Source: DATAVB01 sp040414495 (GTDB lineage Bacteria; Actinomycetota; Actinomycetes; Mycobacteriales; QHCD01). From it: a stretch of DNA of 8,711 nucleotides. Made by a program: the position numbers and the translations under genes. This document shows positions 1 to 6,693 of this stretch, piece by piece (within the stretch, counting starts at the first letter, position 1; each line of letters opens with the position of its first letter). Location of the stretch: NCBI GenBank assembly GCA_040414495.1, contig JBEDUI010000039.1, positions 1 to 8,711 of the forward strand, in the 5' to 3' direction. The notes under the pieces are model-generated. The model saw only the letters and a program-made list of their open reading frames with translations, made no database searches and was not told the DNA's origin.

Positions 1-318
1 ATTTCGTACGTGACGCTGTTCGCGGCAGCGGCCGCGTTTTACGACGCGCTGGCCGACACCGCGGGCCTGGATACCCAGCCGTTGCGGCTCACCCTGCTGG
101 ACGAGGCGTTCGAGCGGATCGACGACCCGACGATCGCGCGGATGCTCGGGCTGCTGGTGGATCTGGATATGGACTGGATCATCACCTGGCCCAGCGGCTG
201 GGGTATTTCACCGAAGATCCCGCGTATGCACATTTACGATGTCTTGCGACCGGAAAAGGGCCGCGGCATCGCCTGTGCCCACACGATCTGGGACGGCAGC
301 GGCCTCAGCGAGCGCTAG
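1..318 (+). CDS. jetC: C-terminal part of JetC-like SMC ATPase (TIGR02680 family, Wadjet type I)
   Basis: This gene enters from the left edge, so only about 105 C-terminal residues are visible; the reading frame is open from base 1 and stops at TAG 316-318. The fragment holds a Walker B motif, hydrophobic residues followed by Asp-Glu (codons 100-105, context LTLLDEAFERIDD), then a D-loop region. The tail (WIITWPSGWGISPKIPRM, then IYDV and a final WDGSG) is the pattern I associate with the end of TIGR02680 proteins. In known systems JetC is the long coiled-coil SMC-like ATPase of the JetABCD complex, which recognises and cleaves circular plasmid DNA with the JetD nuclease. The N-terminal Walker A and the coiled coils lie outside the window. 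No jetD follows: the gene ends at a hairpin and an unrelated operon begins. JetA, JetB and JetD, if present, must be upstream. Another SbcC/MukB-like ATPase is the main alternative. Confidence 0.75.
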   Translation: MSYVTLFAAAAAFYDALADTAGLDTQPLRLTLLDEAFERIDDPTIARMLGLLVDLDMDWIITWPSGWGISPKIPRMHIYDVLRPEKGRGIACAHTIWDGSGLSER

Positions 319-320
319 TA

Positions 321-350
321 CCCCTTACCCCGGGCACGGCGGGTAAGGGG
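321..350 (+). terminator. perfect hairpin after the jetC-like gene
   Basis: CCCCTTACCC (321-330) and GGGTAAGGGG (341-350) form a perfect 10-bp stem around a 10-base loop, starting two bases after the TAG stop. No T-run follows, as is common for actinobacterial intrinsic terminators. The placement suggests that it closes the upstream operon and isolates it from the next gene. Confidence 0.7.
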
Positions 351-366
351 CCGCGGTCGGCAATTC

Positions 367-395
367 GTAGGTAATCGACCGATGTCCGTACCTAC
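367..395. promoter_or_regulatory. inverted repeat upstream of the small-protein/LAL operon (possible operator)
   Basis: GTAGGTA (367-373) and TACCTAC (389-395) are exact inverted repeats separated by 15 bases. The spacer starts with a second small dyad, ATCG-AC-CGAT (374-383). The element lies about 50 bases before the start of the small CDS, in the only gap that could hold its promoter. I could not identify a convincing -35/-10 pair. A regulator-binding site is an inference from position and symmetry only. Confidence 0.35.
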
Positions 396-446
396 CCCTC
401 AGGACGAACCTCAGATTTGCCGAAATAGGCAGAGGTCACGTGGGGG

Positions 447-746
447 ATGGACGACATGATCGACAGCTGGCTGTTCAACGCAGTACAGGCCGAGGTCGCG
501 TACCGCGACGAGCAGTTGCACGCCACGCGGCGCAACATCGCGAACCGGCGGCGGTTCCGGCGCCGCCGGGCCGAGGACCCGGCGGCGGGCGGTCAGGAGC
601 CGGCCGCTCAGCCGACCCAGGGCCAGGCCCAGGAGCGGGACCGGGAACAGGCCGCTCAACAGGCCCAGCCGTCGGCGTTGTCGCGGTCCGAGCCGGAGCC
701 GGAGCACGCCGCGGCGAATTGGAGCGGCAAAGAGTCGGTCCGGTAG
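447..746 (+). CDS. small charged protein of unknown function, co-operonic with the LAL regulator
   Basis: I do not recognise this 99-residue protein. Its N-terminal ~30 residues (IDSWLFNAVQAEVAYRDEQ) look helical and amphipathic. They are followed by a strongly basic patch with Arg runs (about residues 30-41), then a Gln/Glu/Pro/Ala-rich tail that is probably disordered. There is no signal peptide and no membrane segment. Almost every third codon position is G or C, which supports real coding. Two in-frame ATGs compete: 447 (AGAGG at 431-435, 11-base spacer) and 456 (GGGGG at 442-446, 9-base spacer); the second would give 96 residues. The stop lies only six bases before the ATG of the large regulator, so the two are probably co-transcribed and perhaps translationally coupled. 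A role as a partner or modulator of that regulator is a guess from position. Confidence 0.7.
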   Translation: MDDMIDSWLFNAVQAEVAYRDEQLHATRRNIANRRRFRRRRAEDPAAGGQEPAAQPTQGQAQERDREQAAQQAQPSALSRSEPEPEHAAANWSGKESVR

Positions 747-752
747 GCGACA

Positions 753-3700
753 ATGCGGCTTGTGCCACGACTGGGTTCTGGAGTACCGCTCGTTGCCCGC
801 ACCGCCGAGATGCGGCGGTTGCGGGCTGCCGTCCTGCGCGCGGAGCGGGGTGAGCCCGGCGCGATCCTGATCTCTGGCGACGCCGGGGTGGGCAAGACGC
901 GGGTGCTCAGCGAGCTGGGCGAGTACGCCGGCTCGCGGGGTGCGCTGGTGCTGACCGGACGGTGCCTGGACGTACGCGAGGGTGGCCTGCCGTATCTGCC
1001 GTTCGCCGAGGCATTCACGCCGCTGGTCGGTTCGGCCGAGACCGAGTTCGCCGACGCGATCGCGAGCCGGCCGGCGCTGGGTCGGTTGCTGCCTCAGCTG
1101 GGCACGCCGCCGGCCAGCCTGGAGCACAATATCGCCGCCAGCTCGGACCGGGATGCGCTGCGAGGGGTGCGGGCCGCGCACGATTTGGCCCAGCTGCAGC
1201 TTTTCGATGCCGTACTGGGGCTGTTGACCCAGCTGGCCGAGAACCGGGCTGTGCTGCTCGTCCTGGAGGACATGCACTGGTCGGACGACTCGACCCGTAA
1301 CCTGCTGTCCTTCCTGGTTTCGCGGTTGCGTACGCAGCGGCTGCTGATTCTGGCCAGCTACCGCGAGGAGGACCTTTATCGTCGGCATCCGTTGCGGGGA
1401 TTCCTGGCCGAACTGGTCCGAGTGTCCACAGTGGAGCGCGTGGAAATCCCGCCGCTGCAGGAGGCCGATGCCCGGACATTCGTGCAGGCGTTGGCCGAGG
1501 AGTCGCTGCCCGAGGACGTCATCGCCGAAGTGGTGGAACGTTCCCAGGGCAACCCGTTCTTTGTCGAGGAACTCTTGGCCTCCCGGGCCGAGGGCTCGGA
1601 CCTGCCGGCCGGGCTGGCCGAGGTGCTGTTGTCCCGCCTGGAACGGCTTTCCACGGATACGCAGCGGGTGCTCCGGGTGATCTCGTGCGCCGACGGGTCG
1701 GTGGCGCACAAGGTATTGACCGAGGTCGCCGGGTTGGACGAGGTTGAGCTGGATGAGGCGCTTCGGGAGGCGGTTCAGCACCACGCTCTGGTTATTGAGC
1801 ACGGATTTTATACGTTCCGGCACGCGCTGTTGCAGGAGGCGGTGTACGGCGATCTGCTGCCCGGTGAGCGGTCGCGTATTCACCACGCGTACGCGGTGCG
1901 GTTGTTGAACGAGCCGGAGGGCCGCGGCCGGGACGCCCTGTTGGCTTACCACAGCCTGGAAAGCAACGACCTGGCCACGGGCCTCGCCGCGTCGATGCGG
2001 GCGGCAGATGAGGCGGAGAAGCGCGGCGCGCCGGCATCTGCGTTGCGGCATATCGAGCAGGCCCTGCGGATCTGGGATGCCGTTCCCGACGCGGATCGGC
2101 CGGCCGGCGTGGACGAGCTGAAACTGCTGCGCGAGGCACGGTATTTCGCCGGCGCAGCCGGTGAGCCGGAGCGCGCGATCGCCTACGCCCGGTCGGCGGT
2201 GGAGGCGCTGGAGGATTCGACGCCGATCGAGCGGGCCTGCGAAACGTGGCAGCTGCTGGCGCAGGCATTGATGGTGTTGGACAGCACCTGGGATGAGGCG
2301 GTCGAGGCGATCGGCAAGGCGTGGGAGCTGGCCGAGGGCCTGGAGCCGAGCCGGACCCGGGCTCATGTGCTGGCCACCCGCGCCGCGATCATGCGCGGTA
2401 AGGACCAGCCGGCCGAGGCGTTGTGGAGCGCGCGGGCCGCGGTCGCCGATGCCCGAGCCGTCGGAGCCGAGGGCGCCGAGGCGAATGCGTTGATCACGCT
2501 GGGCGCGTTGACCGAGGCCGAGGGCGATGTCAGCCGGGGCCGGGAAATGCTCCGTGATGCGCAACGGCTGGCCCGACACGCCGGCAGTCTCAACACCGAA
2601 TTACGGGCGCTTTATTTTGTGGCGCTCAGCTACGACGACCAGGCGGATCTGCCGCGAGCATTGGTCGAATATCAGGCCGGGATCGATTACGCGGCCGAGA
2701 TGGGCTTGACCTGGAGCAGTTTCGGAATCGAATTGCGGGCCCGGCATTTGTTTTTGCGCTACGTCAGCGGTGACTGGCCGAGTGACGATGCCACCACGCG
2801 CCCGCGGCGCGGCGTTTCCGGAGCTGCCGCGGGCCGCCTGAGTTCTTCGTGGGCGCATATTGTCGCGGACCGCGGTGAATTGGACGAGGCCGAACGACTG
2901 GTGGCCGAGCTGCGGTCGGTGCGTGAGGCTGACGTGCTCATCATGCTGGCCGTGGCCGCCGTGGGGACCCAGAGCGCATTTTGGCGGGGCGATTATCAGC
3001 TCGCGATCGCCCGTACCCGCGAGGGAATCGCGTGGTTGGAGGGGTACGAGTTCGCGATGCTGGCCGGGTTGCGGCTCGCCGCGCTGGGGCTCGGTGCCGC
3101 GGTGGCGCTGGCGGCGCAGGCACGGTTGCGAAACGAGACCCAATTGCTCGCCGAGGCCGTGGCGGCCGGCAATGAATTCCTCGAACACGGTCGGCGCTGC
3201 CTGCGTGAGGGCCAGCCACGCGGCGTTTCCATTGGCCCCGAGGGATTGGCGTGGAGTGCCCGGCTCGAGGCGGCTGCCAGCGGTTTGACCGGTGCGGCCG
3301 AGCCGAAGCTGTGGGCCGAGGCGGTGCGCGCATTCGGTTATGGCGCTGTATTCGAGCAGGCGGTGTGTCGTTGGCACCACGCCGAGGCATTGTTGAGCAC
3401 CGGACGCACCGAGGACGCCGAGCCCGCCGCCGAGGAGTTGCGGCAGGCCCACGAGATCGCCCAACGCTTGGGAGCCAAGCCGCTGGTCGACGCGACGAGC
3501 GCGCTGGCTCGCCGAGCCCGGATCGACGTTCCGGGTGAGCCGCCGCGCCGGTCCGAGGTCGACCCGCTGACCAGTCGCGAGCGCGACGTGTTGGAGCGGG
3601 TGGCATTGGGCCGGACCAACCGACAGGTCGGCGAGGAGCTGTACATCAGCGAGAAGACGGTGAGCGTGCACCTGTCCCGGGTCATGGCCAAGCTGGGCGC

Positions 3701-3779
3701 GAGTCGACGCGCTGAGGCAGTGGCGATTGCGTACGACCGGGGGCTGTTGACGCCGCCGAACGGAGCGCCGCCGGGGTAA
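753..3779 (+). CDS. LAL-type LuxR family transcriptional regulator (AAA ATPase + HTH)
   Basis: This 1008-residue cytoplasmic protein has the three-part plan of large ATP-binding LuxR (LAL, MalT-like) activators. An N-terminal AAA_16-type ATPase carries a Walker A at residues 42-49 (GDAGVGKT), a Walker B ending in Glu172-Asp173 (LLVLEDMHWSDD) and the conserved YREEDLYRRHPLR stretch. A long Ala/Glu/Leu-rich helical middle of TPR-like character spans roughly residues 300-930 and is where such proteins usually sense an inducer or partner. A C-terminal LuxR helix-turn-helix occupies about residues 937-1000 (LTSRERDVL, TNRQVGEELYISEKTVSVHL, MAKLGASRRAEA). Length is normal for the family. The start ATG follows the upstream stop by six bases, with only a weak TAGG ribosome-binding element. 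One TTA leucine codon lies at 2601-2603. The target genes cannot be told from the sequence. The DNA-binding domain looks intact, and the family assignment is firm. Confidence 0.95.
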   Translation: MRLVPRLGSGVPLVARTAEMRRLRAAVLRAERGEPGAILISGDAGVGKTRVLSELGEYAGSRGALVLTGRCLDVREGGLPYLPFAEAFTPLVGSAETEFADAIASRPALGRLLPQLGTPPASLEHNIAASSDRDALRGVRAAHDLAQLQLFDAVLGLLTQLAENRAVLLVLEDMHWSDDSTRNLLSFLVSRLRTQRLLILASYREEDLYRRHPLRGFLAELVRVSTVERVEIPPLQEADARTFVQALAEESLPEDVIAEVVERSQGNPFFVEELLASRAEGSDLPAGLAEVLLSRLERLSTDTQRVLRVISCADGSVAHKVLTEVAGLDEVELDEALREAVQHHALVIEHGFYTFRHALLQEAVYGDLLPGERSRIHHAYAVRLLNEPEGRGRDALLAYHSLESNDLATGLAASMRAADEAEKRGAPASALRHIEQALRIWDAVPDADRPAGVDELKLLREARYFAGAAGEPERAIAYARSAVEALEDSTPIERACETWQLLAQALMVLDSTWDEAVEAIGKAWELAEGLEPSRTRAHVLATRAAIMRGKDQPAEALWSARAAVADARAVGAEGAEANALITLGALTEAEGDVSRGREMLRDAQRLARHAGSLNTELRALYFVALSYDDQADLPRALVEYQAGIDYAAEMGLTWSSFGIELRARHLFLRYVSGDWPSDDATTRPRRGVSGAAAGRLSSSWAHIVADRGELDEAERLVAELRSVREADVLIMLAVAAVGTQSAFWRGDYQLAIARTREGIAWLEGYEFAMLAGLRLAALGLGAAVALAAQARLRNETQLLAEAVAAGNEFLEHGRRCLREGQPRGVSIGPEGLAWSARLEAAASGLTGAAEPKLWAEAVRAFGYGAVFEQAVCRWHHAEALLSTGRTEDAEPAAEELRQAHEIAQRLGAKPLVDATSALARRARIDVPGEPPRRSEVDPLTSRERDVLERVALGRTNRQVGEELYISEKTVSVHLSRVMAKLGASRRAEAVAIAYDRGLLTPPNGAPPG

Positions 3780-3874
3780 TGTCCCTTGCCACTGGATCTG
3801 CGGCGTAACGTTCCGTTGTCGCCGATGGCCGTTGATCGTTCGATCGTGATCCGATTGGTGACCGGGCGTTACGA

Positions 3875-3914
3875 CCCCTGCACCGTGCTTTGTGGGGAAG
3901 CAGCGGTGCAGGGG
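3875..3914 (+). terminator. composite hairpin downstream of the LAL gene
   Basis: CCCCTGCACCG (3875-3885) pairs perfectly with CGGTGCAGGGG (3904-3914). Inside it TGCTT (3886-3890) pairs with AAGCA (3898-3902), leaving one bulged G (3903) and a seven-base loop. The result is 16 base pairs in total. No T-run follows. It lies 95 bases after the LAL stop, so it is probably a terminator, though a structured leader or small RNA is not excluded. Confidence 0.65.
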
Positions 3915-3936
3915 CCGGCCGCCTGCGGAGGCGACT

Positions 3937-3966
3937 TCCGGCATCTCCTGGGGGTGAGACGCCGGA
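3937..3966 (+). terminator. second hairpin, possible back-up terminator
   Basis: TCCGGC (3937-3942) pairs with GCCGGA (3961-3966), and TCTC (3944-3947) pairs with GAGA (3956-3959), with one A/C mismatch between the two helices and an eight-base loop. It sits 22 bases after the stronger hairpin. Its function is unproven. Confidence 0.4.
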
Positions 3967-4169
3967 CATCTCATGGGCGACCGGTTAACGCGAATTGGTG
4001 GAGTTGAAGCTCCACTGTGGCCTATCCGAAGAGGCGGATTCTCGAAACCTTCCTGTGATTACCCGCCGTTAAGACAAAATCGTACGGCGCTTATTCGCGA
4101 CGCGCTACCAGATCAGCGCATTTACATTGACCAGTTCCGTCGTTGATCTCGCCCGTTGCGGGCATCGCG

Positions 4170-4178
4170 TGCTAGAAC
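4170..4178 (+). promoter_or_regulatory. possible extended -10 of the enolase-superfamily gene
   Basis: TGC-TAGAAC fits an extended -10 (TGn followed by TANNNN) and would put transcription start near 4185, giving a leader of about 30 bases before the GTG start. No well-spaced -35 is present: TTGACC at 4127 and TTGCGG at 4156 are both wrongly spaced. Weak call. Confidence 0.25.
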
Positions 4179-4200
4179 GGGATCGCTAATACCGACATTG

Positions 4201-4206
4201 AGGGAG
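4201..4206 (+). promoter_or_regulatory. ribosome binding site that fixes the GTG start at 4216
   Basis: AGGGAG lies nine bases before GTG 4216. The upstream in-frame ATG at 4156 has no comparable element, and the residues it would add are not family-like. Confidence 0.65.
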
Positions 4207-4215
4207 CGATTCCGC

Positions 4216-5355
4216 GTGCGAATCACGGCAATCGAAACGATTCTTGTCGACCGTTACCTCTTCGTACAGGTCCACACTGACGCGGGCATTGTCGGATTGG
4301 GCGAATCCGGTGCCTGGGGTTACCTGGAAGCGTCGGCTTCTGTGGTGGAAACGTTCAAAAGATACCTGATCGGTGAGGATCCGTTACGTATCGAGCATCA
4401 CTGGCAGTATCTCTATCGTTGGTCGCATTTTCGCGGTGCGGCGATCATGGGCGCGTTGAGTGCGATCGACATCGCGCTGTGGGATATCGCCGGTAAACAC
4501 TTTGGTGTTCCGGTCTATCAATTGCTCGGCGGTCCGACCCGCCACAAGGCTCGCGTGTATTACCACGTCTTCGGTAGTAGCCGCGAGGAGCTGGTGCGGG
4601 GTTGCGTCGAGGCGAAAAAGCAGGGATTCACCGCGGTTGGTCACCTCACGCCGTTCACAGACGACGATCGCACTGAGCCATATTTCGCTACGCACGCAGC
4701 CCGAATGGGTGAGGCGATCGAGACCGTCCGGCAGTATCGGGAGGCGGTCGGCGACGAGGTTGATCTGTGCATCGAAATACACCGGCAGCTCACTCCGGCC
4801 GAGGCGGTGGTGCTGGGCCGTGGAATTGAGCCGTACCATCCGTTCTTCTACGAAGACCCTACGCTGCCGGACAATTTCGACGACATGGCCCAGATTGCCG
4901 ATCATGTTGACATTCCGATCGCCACCGGTGAGCGGCTGCATACGATATTCGAGTTCGAGATGCTGTTGGCCCGTGGTGCCGTGCAATATGTTCGGCCGGA
5001 TGTGTGTATGTGCGGCGGGATTACCGGGGCCAAGAAGATCGCGGCACTGGCCGAGGCGCGGCATGTCGGAGTAGTGCCACACAACCCGCTCAGTCCGGTC
5101 AGTACGGCGGCCTGTTTGCAATTGGCAGCGTGTATTCCCAATTTCGCGTTGCAGGAATACCCGCTGGGAGAGCAGGAACCGCCCAAGAGCGAGATGGTCT
5201 CGAGCCCGATCAAACGTGACGGTGGTTATCTGCTCATTCCCACCGAGCCCGGAGTCGGCATTGAACTCGCGCCCGATGCGGCGAAGCGGCACCCGTATCG
5301 GCCGCGAGACGTGGTGACCCGGCTGCACGAGGACGGTTCCATCGTCGACCAATAA
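4216..5355 (+). CDS. mandelate racemase/muconate lactonizing enzyme family protein (probable sugar-acid dehydratase)
   Basis: This 379-residue enolase-superfamily enzyme has an N-terminal capping domain (about residues 1-120, with the conserved ALSAIDIALWDIAGK) and a TIM-barrel domain. Putative metal ligands are Glu187 (CIEIHRQLTP), Glu213 (FYEDP) and Glu239 (TGER); the catalytic His289 (VPHNP) pairs with Asp262 (VRPDV). The ligand intervals (26, 26, 50) and the Asp-His interval of 27 equal those of Pseudomonas mandelate racemase, so the active site looks complete. Glu stands where mandelate racemase has Asp195, and the usual Lys-x-Lys is absent (GHL at 142-144). His189, two residues after the first ligand, recalls the Asp-x-His of galactonate/mannonate dehydratases. 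These features favour acid-sugar dehydration over racemisation; the substrate is unknown. The family supports the GTG start at 4216: an ATG at 4156 would add 20 odd residues. No sugar transporter, kinase or aldolase gene is adjacent. Third positions are less GC-rich than in the LAL gene, and a TTA codon lies at 4384. Confidence 0.9.
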   Translation: MRITAIETILVDRYLFVQVHTDAGIVGLGESGAWGYLEASASVVETFKRYLIGEDPLRIEHHWQYLYRWSHFRGAAIMGALSAIDIALWDIAGKHFGVPVYQLLGGPTRHKARVYYHVFGSSREELVRGCVEAKKQGFTAVGHLTPFTDDDRTEPYFATHAARMGEAIETVRQYREAVGDEVDLCIEIHRQLTPAEAVVLGRGIEPYHPFFYEDPTLPDNFDDMAQIADHVDIPIATGERLHTIFEFEMLLARGAVQYVRPDVCMCGGITGAKKIAALAEARHVGVVPHNPLSPVSTAACLQLAACIPNFALQEYPLGEQEPPKSEMVSSPIKRDGGYLLIPTEPGVGIELAPDAAKRHPYRPRDVVTRLHEDGSIVDQ

Positions 5356-5356
5356 C

Positions 5357-5878
5357 TTATGCTGCCGCCGGACGCCAGATCTGCCTGGGTCGGTAGCCGG
5401 CACGCCGTAACCAGTGGTCGGTATAGACAATCCTCTGTGGACTGATGATGGTCAGTGGATCGGTCGGGGGATTGTCCAGACTGCGGCCCTGTTCCACATG
5501 ATCCGACTGCCACCGGAAGGCCTCCCAGTAGGCCTCGACCTCGGGATCGTTCCTTTCCAGGGTGCGGGCCGTTCCGAAGATCTGCGCGCCTCGGCTGCTG
5601 GCCTGCCCGACCAGCGGCGCGGTGATTCCAGCGCTGACCCGTGGATCGCGACGGAGATTGCGCGACTTGGGCGAGGCGTTCCAGCTCGTGTACATGATTT
5701 CGAAGCCCAGCGAGTAGAACCGGACCGGTGATGCCACCGGGGATCCGTCCGCGGCGACGGTGGCGATAACAGCGATGTTCTGAGTAGACAGCAGGTTCAG
5801 GATTCGATCCTCGAGCACTTCTCGCGGACAGTCGACGTCCGGTGCGTTTCCGGCGAGCCAGGTATTGGTGATCGGCAT
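5357..5878 (-). CDS. pyridoxamine 5'-phosphate oxidase-like (split-barrel flavin/F420-binding) protein
   Basis: This 173-residue cytoplasmic protein has the order of a split beta-barrel. A helix (LEDRILNLLST, about 22-32) leads into the first strands (NIAVIATVAADGSPVASPVRF, split here as NIAVIATVAA and DGSPVASPVRF, 34-54), then YTSWNASPKSRNLRRDPRVS (63-82), where the Lys/Ser/Arg stretch commonly contacts cofactor phosphate, then the FGTARTLER strand (101-109). The C-terminal segment contains a Trp/Tyr-rich end. Family members bind FMN, haem or deazaflavin F420 and reduce or sense small molecules; the cofactor and substrate cannot be told here. I chose ATG 5876-5878 because the barrel alignment begins shortly after it, although the frame is open further upstream to 6025, which would overlap the divergent methyltransferase. 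Its ribosome-binding site is weak. It meets the enolase-superfamily gene tail to tail with one base between the stops. Confidence 0.85.
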   Translation of the reverse strand: MPITNTWLAGNAPDVDCPREVLEDRILNLLSTQNIAVIATVAADGSPVASPVRFYSLGFEIMYTSWNASPKSRNLRRDPRVSAGITAPLVGQASSRGAQIFGTARTLERNDPEVEAYWEAFRWQSDHVEQGRSLDNPPTDPLTIISPQRIVYTDHWLRRAGYRPRQIWRPAAA

Positions 5879-5967
5879 ACCGGCTATTATTCCGCGTCTT
5901 TGGCGTATTGAATTTTGCTTTCCGCGTAATGTCGGCGTTATTCGGCAACGGGGGATAGGGTTGGAAT
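5879..5967. promoter_or_regulatory. 89-base divergent intergenic region
   Basis: The gap between two divergent starts must hold both promoters unless one gene is leaderless. It is locally AT-rich (about 5905-5945). The only candidate I see for the plus strand is TTGCTT (5915-5920), 17 bases, TTATTC (5938-5943), which is a poor match. AGGG at 5957-5960 is the probable ribosome binding site of the methyltransferase, with a seven-base spacer. Confidence 0.4.
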
Positions 5968-6639
5968 ATGACTCAGACAACAGCGCGGTATGAACCGGTG
6001 GCGAATTGGTACGGCGAATACACAAAGAATTGGGGGCGTGAGCCGCTGGCTTTGTTGCCGGATGAGCTGGCCGGTCAGCGGGTGTTGGATCTGGCCTGTG
6101 GCAATGGCCGGATCACGCCGTGGTTGGCTGAGCGCGGCGCGCGGATGACCGGTGTCGAGCTCTCGGACGGTCTGCTGGAGCAGGCCCGGCAGGTTGAGGC
6201 GAGTCGGCCGCTGGGGATCCGTTATCTGCAGGGCGATGCCACGAATACGCAGTGGTGGGACGGAGAGCCGTTCGACGGCGTCCTGTGCCACATGGCGCTG
6301 ATGGATATCGACGACCTGGCCGGCGCACTGTCCACTGTGGCCGCTGTGTTGGTTCCGGGCGGTTGGTTCAGCTTCTCGATCCTGCACCCGTGCTTTCCCG
6401 GCGGCGACGCGGAGTCGTGGTCGGGCCTGTCGAGTTGGCCGCCCGAGCATGGCTATGAGCGGGAGGGCTGGTGGAACAGCGAGGGAACCGGCATCCGGGG
6501 TCATGTCGGGGGCAATCACCGCATGCTGTCGACGTACCTCAACGCGATCCTGGCCGCCGGACTGGTGCCGGAGCAGTTTGCCGAGCGCGGGACGACACTT
6601 CCGGCGATCCTGATTGGTCGCTGTCGCCGGGCCAGCTGA
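5968..6639 (+). CDS. class I SAM-dependent methyltransferase
   Basis: This 223-residue soluble Rossmann-fold methyltransferase has motif I VLDLACGNGR at 39-48, the acidic ribose-binding Glu65 ending the second strand (TGVELS), Gly-Asp at 89-90 (YLQGDA), motif IV PFDGVLCHMALMDIDD at 102-117 and the post-motif strand VLVPGGWFSFSILHPCF at 127-143. The segment NHRMLSTYLNAILAAGL (183-199) and the following region are typical of the Methyltransf_11/25 group. These enzymes transfer a methyl group from S-adenosylmethionine to a small molecule, nucleic acid or protein; the acceptor cannot be predicted. AGGG seven bases upstream supports the ATG. It is divergent from the split-barrel protein and convergent with the membrane-protein operon, so it is probably monocistronic. 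Confidence 0.92.
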   Translation: MTQTTARYEPVANWYGEYTKNWGREPLALLPDELAGQRVLDLACGNGRITPWLAERGARMTGVELSDGLLEQARQVEASRPLGIRYLQGDATNTQWWDGEPFDGVLCHMALMDIDDLAGALSTVAAVLVPGGWFSFSILHPCFPGGDAESWSGLSSWPPEHGYEREGWWNSEGTGIRGHVGGNHRMLSTYLNAILAAGLVPEQFAERGTTLPAILIGRCRRAS

Positions 6640-6659
6640 TCGTCGCTCTCCTCGTGAAT

Positions 6660-6679
6660 AGCGGGTGCGGACACCCGCT
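6660..6679 (+). terminator. hairpin after the methyltransferase gene
   Basis: AGCGGGTG (6660-6667) pairs perfectly with CACCCGCT (6672-6679) around a CGGA tetraloop, 21 bases after the methyltransferase stop. No T-run follows. Confidence 0.7.
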
Positions 6680-6693
6680 GTCCACATGCAACA

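Larger units (their letters stand above)
3780..4215. other. 436-base gene-free stretch with clustered hairpins
   Basis: No convincing coding sequence was seen. The segment holds a GATCG-TT-CGATC dyad (3834-3845), a strong composite hairpin (3875-3914), a small CGCCT/AGGCG hairpin (3920-3933), a 10-pair hairpin with one mismatch (3938-3965), a GTGGAG/CTCCAC hairpin (3998-4015) and an ATCCG/CGGAT hairpin (4024-4039). The last ~150 bases are more AT-rich and should contain the promoter of the enolase-superfamily gene. I could not match the hairpin cluster to any riboswitch class I know. Confidence 0.6.

Noticed and set aside
411..2579. Long 722-codon open frame antisense to the LAL gene, continued by a 457-codon frame at 2601-3974
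   Set aside because: It lies in one fixed frame opposite a clearly conserved ATPase/HTH protein, has Arg/Gln-rich composition with no recognisable domain, and is the usual by-product of high GC at third positions.
2601..2603. TTA leucine codon in the LAL gene as a bldA-type developmental switch
   Set aside because: A TTA codon also occurs in the enolase-superfamily gene (4384), and the host is not shown to be Streptomyces, so a switch cannot be claimed.
2776..2845. Suspected compensated frameshift in the LAL gene (Thr/Arg-rich stretch near residues 680-695)
   Set aside because: The third-position G/C pattern stays in the same frame through the segment, and both flanks remain TPR-like without a better alternative frame.
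3786..4007. 73-codon plus-strand ORF after the LAL gene
   Set aside because: It runs straight through the strong hairpins, shows no clear codon bias or domain, and has no convincing ribosome binding site.
4008..4040. CCACTGTGG resembling a conserved cobalamin riboswitch segment
   Set aside because: The other conserved boxes of that riboswitch are not present nearby, and the downstream gene has no cobalamin link.
4156..4215. N-terminal extension of the enolase-superfamily protein from ATG 4156
   Set aside because: The 20 extra residues precede the normal family start (RITAIET), and GTG 4216 has AGGGAG at a good distance.
4384..5430. 348-codon minus-strand ORF antisense to the enolase-superfamily gene
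   Set aside because: Its translation has no family features, while the plus strand has a complete active-site pattern.
5879..6025. Upstream extension of the split-barrel protein
   Set aside because: It would overlap the start of the divergent methyltransferase and encodes residues unlike the family; ATG 5876-5878 fits the barrel.
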